A stretch of DNA of 64,000 nucleotides from Codonopsis lanceolata (taxonomy: Eukaryota; Streptophyta; Magnoliopsida; Asterales; Campanulaceae): positions 20,483,642 to 20,547,641 of the forward strand of contig CM028383.1 in the NCBI GenBank assembly GCA_013146195.2, given 5' to 3'. Shown here piece by piece: positions 57,659 through 64,000 of the stretch; the first letter of the stretch is position 1, and the number at the start of each line of letters is the position of its first letter. The position numbers were made by a program, and so were the translations under genes. The notes under the pieces were generated by a model. It saw only the letters and a program-made list of their open reading frames with translations, ran no database searches and was not told where the DNA came from.

Positions 57659-59929
57659 CATAAAATGTGATTTTTGCGCTATGTTGCCTATTTAAGTATT
57701 TTGTTGGGATTTTGATGGTTTAATGACCTTGGGAAAATTGTAATTCATGTTAGTTATGAACATAAGGGGGGGGGTATTGTGGCCAATGGCTTCTATGCCC
57801 TAATTTTCAGAAAATGTAGATTAGACTCAACGGAGTCATTACAAGTTCGATAATATGTTAAATGAACTAGGGAGGAAATCTTACAACGATTGGGTATTGT
57901 TTGATTAATGTTGTGAAGTACATAGCCTCCAAACTTTAAATGGAGTTATGAATATAATGAGTTATATGGATTTTTAGGCTTGGGAATCAAGCCCGAATGA
58001 ATATTGAGATTTTGTTGTAAACTTTAATGTAATGTTAAAGTGTGGATTTATGAAACACATAAAGAATGAAATGTAGTATAAAGACTCAACGGAGTCGTTG
58101 TAAGGCCAATAATATGATAATGAGCCTTCGATTGAAAACCTACAATGATTGGGTTTTGGTTGATCTTGTTTGTGTGCACCGATGTATCTCGTTTTGTGTC
58201 CAAATGAGACACTCATGTTATAATGACATAGTTGGAATATACTTTGAGCGTGCTTGTTAGAGCACGGAGCATTTGAGACCAACCTATGGTCTTTGGTATA
58301 TTTAAGAGAAGATTAAGAAAGAATTCTCTCATTAAGGAATTTGGTTACGTGCATATAAAAGCACTTGTGAGAAAGTGACTACGGAATAGTCATGAGGTTC
58401 TTGAGTATGGTATTAGAGATGTCGATTATATACGACGATTAGGACTATGATTGAGTTCTGTGTGCTTAAAATAAAGACTAAAATATTAAGTCTTGAGTTG
58501 TGGATATTCTTAGACTAACGTAGTAGTCTTTGATTTGATCTTGAGTGGAGGATTATTATAGACCTCACACTATGATTTATTGAGCTTGCATGCTATTCTT
58601 GATTGGTTGATGACTTGAGGATGTATGAGTACCTCAATATGTGGTTCTTGAACTAAACTTGTAAGTTAGTTGAACATATAAAGTATATGCAAATGTGTAA
58701 ATTGTTTATGAGATTTTGTAGAGCATTATGTCCTACATGATTTGATGAGCCCGATATTAATGAACTTGGTCTCATTTGGTTTATGCAAGTAAATACCTAC
58801 TTGAGAATTTTTGGTTTGAGTCCAGCTGGCGGTTTGGTCGTAGTGTCGGCAATGGGACGATTCATAGTCTTTGGAAACAATCGCTATGAATCGTTGCATT
58901 GGTTCCCTTTCTCCTCACTATTTGGCCAATTGTGGGATGTGGTCTCAAGTTAGAGCCATCTAGCCTGATTTCGAGCTCCCATTTCTCATCCGGGGATTGG
59001 ATGAATGTAACGAGTACTCATTGTGACAACCCGACCCGGATCCCAAGACGAAATCCCAAGGTCGTGCCGCCAAGAAAACAAATAACAACAAACAAGTAGC
59101 AAATAATGGGTAGGGCCATAACGGCGATACACCGACAACTCAAAACACATGCGGAAGCGAAATAAAATAAAACAGTGGCGCCCGAGCTAACAAGCTCAAA
59201 CTAAAACAACCAAAGAGATAGTTAATCTCTCGGTCCAAAAATTCGACTCGCGTGCCGCAACATTGGGCACGTAGAACAAACTCCCTGTTATGCAATTCAA
59301 TATAGAGCATAAAATAAACCAAGTCATCGGCGAAGCTACGGCCGGAACCCAACATTAAACTAAGTCTAAGACTCTAGTCTAACAACTCAACGGCTAAAAA
59401 CATGCCGGAGTACAAACATAATATTTAACTAGCAATTTAACATGCTAACATAATCACCAATTAACCAAGCGCGACCAAAACCAGTCGGCTACCAACAACA
59501 TGAGTACTAACATTTATAAGTACTAACAACCAGAAAATATATGAAAGTTTAACTACTAACATATAACAAGCACAACCACCACCGGTTGGCTACCAAAAGA
59601 ATAGGCTAACCATATAATTACAACATTACAAATACATCAAGGTTTGCTACCCAATCATGAAGTTTACATAACTTCATCTTCCCAACGACCTCACCAAAAA
59701 CAAAACCAACAACTAAGTAGCAACCTTTCCAAAAGAATTCCTTGCCAACGTAACCTTCTGGATTTACTTGGATCCGCTCGAGCGACTCAGATCTAGGGAA
59801 TCACAACCAACAAATAAAAGTAAGTCACAATGACTTAGTAAGTTACTAACCGTAACTTCCTATCATGGCATAATACTCAATCATAATTCACATCATGCTA
59901 TCGTCATGAAATAACCTTATATAAAAATC

Positions 59930-60330
59930 ATGTTATGGCATCCATGCTCAACATAAATAAAACATGTTATCATTGTAGTATAACATTTCATTAAAACCCA
60001 TGTCAAGGCATTTATATGCTTAACGATCATAATTCTTGTTATTGATATAACATAGCCTTAGATGATTTACATGTCAAGGCATATAAACTTAACAACAATA
60101 ATTCTGCTCGCTTTTAACATAATGCCATATCCGAATAATATTCATGATAAAGCATATTAACATAACAACAGTAATTCATGTTATTGTTATAACATAGCCT
60201 TCCCATAATATTCATGTCAAGGCATATAACTTAACCATAATGATCTATACCTTTGGCATAAAACCACATTCCAATAATACTCATGTAATAGCATACATGC
60301 TTACAACATTAATCCATATGTTATCTATTA
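59930..60330. repeat. Degenerate short repeats in the nested solo LTR
   Basis: The words ATTCATGTCAAGGCATATAA and TTATTGTTATAACATAGCCTT recur with spacing of roughly 55-65 bp. Homology between units is loose. Confidence 0.55.
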
Positions 60331-61219
60331 AGTATAACATGTAAGAAATCAAAACAAACATCATATCATATCCAATTCACCAAGCACGTTATTCACTTAA
60401 GCACTTGTGAAACAATTCATGTATAAGGGATATGATACCATTACCCAAATTCCTCAGCGTGTCGCTCTGCAAAAAACACGTGCAAAACCTTTATGTGCCC
60501 TCGATATCCCTCTCGTAGATATCGGCGTCCCGAGCGATCTCCGCTCGAGTTCCATAGTTATCAAAGTCATGTGTATTACTACAACTAAGATAAACTACTT
60601 CCCACCGTGGCCATCGATGGAGGGTGTGTGCAAAGCCGACACGGCGATCCATCGCGATCACGAATCTCACAATTCGTGAAGGCGATGTATCGTCCCACCA
60701 AAACTCAACCAAACCGACTCAATTTGGAAAAACCCAAGCACAAGTAATATATACTCATATGCTCAAAACAAGTAGGTAAACACTCTACTATCAAACTAGT
60801 CATGCAATTCGCCCACAACTAGCATAAACAACACAACCGAGAATCATATAAGTTCTCATAATCAAGTGTGCTTCACACACTTCAAAACTTCTTGGAGGCT
60901 CAACCTCCATGAATTCTACCCAAAATTCCGTAGGACTTAAAATTATAGTTCCTAGGATTCATACTAACCCAAAGGTTAACTCCGTTGAGTTCAATCTAAG
61001 TTTTCCGAAAATTCAAGGATGAGAAGCTTAGGCTTCATCAACCCCTATGTTCATAACTATCGCCCAAAACCACAATCCCAATGTTCAATATACTCATATA
61101 AACCCAACAAACTAATTAACAATGCAACTTAGAATAATTTAGCCATCTTGTGCATAATATCATCCAAGTCATCATACCAATCATAACGTTCAATTCATGA
61201 TTTAAAATTCACCACATGG

Positions 61220-61660
61220 TTCAATATGTTCTATTAAGCTTGTAAAACATATTAATCAAGCTAACATCATTAGATTGCAAGCTAAAACCAAATTAGGGCA
61301 AATCACCCTCCAAGCATCTCAACCAAACCAATTTCAATACTCATGGCTAATCAACACAACTAAGTTCAATAAACTCCACTAAACATGTATAACATGCTAA
61401 TTAGGCTTACCATCATCTTTAACAAGCCAAATACAATTTGGGGAAAAATCCCCTTCCAAGCATCTTTGTCATCCAAGCTCAATACTCATAATCAATTCAT
61501 ATAGCAAAGTTTAATATACTCTATTAAGCATATAGAACACATTAATCAAGCTTACATCATTAATTTGCAAGCTAAAACAAAATTAGGGCAAGACACCCTC
61601 CAAGAATCTCAACCAAACCAACATCAATCTTCATGAAAAATCAACATAATCAAGTTCAAT
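61220..61660. repeat. About 148-bp tandem repeat in the nested solo LTR, 3 copies
   Basis: CTATTAAGC-T-TA-AACATATTAATCAAGC or variants recur near 61230, 61378 and 61530, followed by CATCATTA, a GCAAGCTAAAACAAAATTAGGG-like segment and CCCTCCAAGCATCT. This is the counterpart, in reverse, of the 145-bp repeat at 57369-57658. Confidence 0.75.
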
Positions 61661-64000
61661 AGGCAATTTAGAACATGAATTTCACATAGGCATGGTCTCA
61701 CATAGGCCAATCAAGCTCTAACATAAACTTGAAATCCTAGGGTTCATACATTTCTAGAAACCCTAACAATGGCTTCCATTGACCCACATAGCACACATGG
61801 TTGATTCCCTAGGGTCAATGGAGCCTAAAAAGAAGGGGAAGGAAGGTAGAAACTTACCAAAGCTTAGCCCAAACAATGCAGCAAATTCGTGCCCTAGATG
61901 ATGATGTTTCTCCTCAACTTGTTCTTCAACCTTGAAGATGAAATGGGGAAGAAGAAGACTCCATGAATGGCCTCCAAGCTCAGCCCTTCAAGACCCACGA
62001 ATTAAAAATGAAAAAATCCGACATTTTTGGTCAATTAACCTCAAATCTCCTAATAGATGTTAGGATTAGTTTAGGTTAAGTAATTGGGTCAAATTGTGGT
62101 TTAAAAATGCGGTTTGAAAGGTCAAATTTCGCTTGGCTTCAAGAGGATGCGACCGCATCCATGTATTTCCAACAATTAGGGTTTCGTCTAATCCTTGCTC
62201 GATCCGACCTCTCCCGCGTGCGTTCTCGAGTCTAAATGCTTGAAATGGCTCACAATTGAACCCTTAAAGTCCTCAAACATTAAACTAGTCCATCCAAGTC
62301 TCAAACCAATTTTAAAGTAGGTCTAGACTCCCATAAACAACACCCGAAACAACCCGGGGCAAAACCGACGCAAGACGTAACTACTTGCTATCTAAGCGTC
62401 GAATGAAACCACAAACCGACGGGTAATAACCCATGATTGTAAACACTTATTAGGGCTACAAAATAGGCCTGAATGCCTCTCAGATGATGCTCAACAGATA
62501 GGGGAAACAGGCTCCCTAAAGACGAGACGTTCGCCCGGCTCCATCTCAAACTACGCGATAAGGAGAATTGCTATTCTCGAGGCGTCAAAACTTCACGAGA
62601 CTTATGGAATACATCCAATTAGAAGTCTAACACATCTAAACATGTTATTTAATCATCATGTAAAGATCTGGGACCAAATCGAGGTCAGAAACACAAAACC
62701 CGCAGAAACTCTCAATCGCGTCGCATTTCGACTATCGTCGGGTTACGACTTTTGACTTTAACAAGTCAACCACTAAATGACATCTCCTAAAATTGTTTTA
62801 GTCTTAATGTGGTCTCTCATACACATTTAGACTCTCTCACAACCAAACAAGCGATCAACCGAAGAAGAGATGCGAGCATTGCACGCAATTCGAGCTAACC
62901 GGGAATCGGGATCTTACACTCATTAAGGGAAACTGATAAGATGTGATCAATTGAGGATGAAACCCAAGGTATGATCGGTTGGGTGTTGAACCTGGATTTT
63001 GGTTTGAGGATGAATCCCATGGTAAGTTTGGTTGGGCATTGGACCCAGATTTTGGTTGTAACAGCTTGATTTACGTTTCTTGTTACACATGTTTATTTAT
63101 GAGCATTTATATGAAAGACATTATGCTATGTGGTTTAAGTGAGATTATGTGCTTTGGTAATTAAGTGTATGTTTATTGTTGTTATACCAGTATGATACCA
63201 TGATTCTTATATGCTTGTGCATTATGCCATGCCATGACATAATATGTCATACAGTTGCATTTAGTAACTTACTGGGTCATTATGACTCATTCCATGTGGT
63301 TGTTTTCCCTAGTGTGTGCAGTGATCCCGTTAGTACGCGCGGTGACTTCGGATAGCGATTTCTAGCAGGTGGTCTTCCGGGCAATAGGCTTGGAGTTATT
63401 ATTATTGTTGTTATTTATTTGTTAGAAACGGATGTAAAGTTATGTAGACTTTACCTGGGTAGGTTGTATTAGTATTTTATTGTTATGTATTTGGGAGCCG
63501 ACTAGTATAGTCGAGCTGTTGTATGTTTTAAAAGTTATTTCCGTTGTCATTTCGAGCAAGTGTGGCTAGTTTATCCTAGTACTGTGTTATTGTTGTTTCT
63601 ATCTCCGACAGCTTTAGTCGTGAGATCTTGGTTGGTGGTTTAGCATTTGAAATAATATTGTTGTAGTTGAATTGTCCTCTGGCATGTTATAGATGTTGAG
63701 TGGTTGTTTATCATGTTGGGATTTTGTTGGTTTGCCGGCCTTTGGTTGTCGATGGTTTGTTGCCCGTGCGTAATGTTGCGTCACGCGCGTTGTAGATTTG
63801 TCGAGAGATTGTTGTCTCTCAGCATTGCATTCCTTGGTTTAGGATTAAAGGCTTGGGTTCCACATACGATTTGCTTCTGCAGCTTTTAGTTTTTATTATT
63901 CCGTATCGCCGTTATGGCTTTACCTTCCTGTTTCGAACTTGATGGATCATCTTTTGACTCCCACCATTATGCTTAGCAGGTGCTTGTCTGTCTCTTAGCA

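Larger units (their letters stand above)
59022..62918 (-). mobile_element. Solo LTR (3897 bp) nested in an LTR of its own family, opposite orientation
   Basis: The perfect 5-bp duplication CTCAT (59017-59021 and 62919-62923) flanks TG...CA ends: minus-strand TGTAAGATCCCGATTCCC to GGGTCGGGTTGTCACA. It is homologous throughout to the surrounding LTR (55986-59021 plus 62924 onward) but inverted, and diverged enough to show many differences. No internal domain is present. ORFs such as 60407-60679 have no recognisable motifs. Confidence 0.9.
55986..64000 (+). mobile_element. Long LTR (over 4 kb without its insertion), interrupted, running off the window
   Basis: Starts near TGTTTCTAAGACCCCGATTACC (about 55986) right against the truncated chromovirus, continues to 59021 and resumes at 62924 after the nested solo LTR. 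Its sequence matches the reverse complement of 59022-62918 along nearly the whole length, for example GAGAGGCATTCAGGCCTATT and GACGGGTT/GTCGGTTTGTGGTTTCATTCGA. Near the window end GTATCGCCGTTATGGC matches the end zone of the nested copy, so this LTR should finish soon after 64000. No long ORF. Confidence 0.75.

Noticed and set aside
60407..60712. Overlapping plus and minus ORFs in the nested solo LTR
   Set aside because: LTR sequence; both strands open by chance, no domain.
1..64000. tRNA, rRNA, CRISPR, riboswitch or bacterial operon features
   Set aside because: None recognised by reading both strands. The direct repeats found are transposon or satellite-like and not spacer-separated arrays. 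A tRNAscan or Infernal run was not possible here.

Overview
This is nuclear DNA of a flowering plant, most likely a eudicot. It holds two host genes with normal plant intron-exon structure, set in dense and nested transposon sequence. No bacterial-type genes, tRNA, rRNA or CRISPR array was recognised. The species cannot be named from the sequence alone.

Layout: (1) 1-11289 is a degenerate Ty3/gypsy retrotransposon of the Tat lineage lying on the minus strand. It has gag, protease, RT-RNase H, a second archaeal-type RNase H and integrase, plus a spliced antisense gene on the plus strand and an 85-bp tandem array beside it. (2) A Tourist-like MITE at 11348-11768 precedes an ANGUSTIFOLIA (CtBP-like) gene at 12538-18525 (+). 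Six exons are resolved, but the expected last short exon is not found. (3) 18854-24469 is a nest: a hAT element holding another hAT element and a LINE tail, then a LINE on the minus strand that runs into a 100-N assembly gap (24470-24569). (4) 24570-34245 is a decayed Ty1/copia element (+) with an extra gene-like region after pol and a 1.05-kb 3' LTR. (5) 34246-35990 is AT-rich repeat sequence with a Stowaway MITE.

(6) 35991-48482 (-) is a complete 13-exon gene for peroxisomal citrate synthase. The exons join in frame to 511 residues and carry an N-terminal PTS2 signal. Its introns hold MITEs and tandem duplications. A 1.09-kb Mutator-type MITE with a perfect 9-bp target duplication lies 218 bp upstream of its ATG. 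(7) 50569-64000 is LTR-rich: an orphan LTR with primer site, a small ORF with a signal-peptide-like start, a solo LTR (52265-54086), the 3' end of a chromovirus (54845-55980), and a family with LTRs of about 4 kb in which a solo LTR (59022-62918) is inserted, inverted, inside another LTR of the same family.

The two host genes converge tail to tail across about 17.5 kb of transposons. A recurring feature is a set of three very short insertions (16-27 nt) in introns of both genes. Each is a LINE-type tail end (TTATC or TTAT before the A-run) flanked by a perfect 10-19 bp target duplication. Many in-frame stops in the retroelements fit C-to-T decay (CAG to TAG, TGG to TGA or TAG), as expected of methylated, silenced copies. 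I see no wholly new multi-gene system. The best leads are the micro-insertions, the missing last exon of AN, the antisense gene of the Tat element and the inverted LTR-in-LTR structure.
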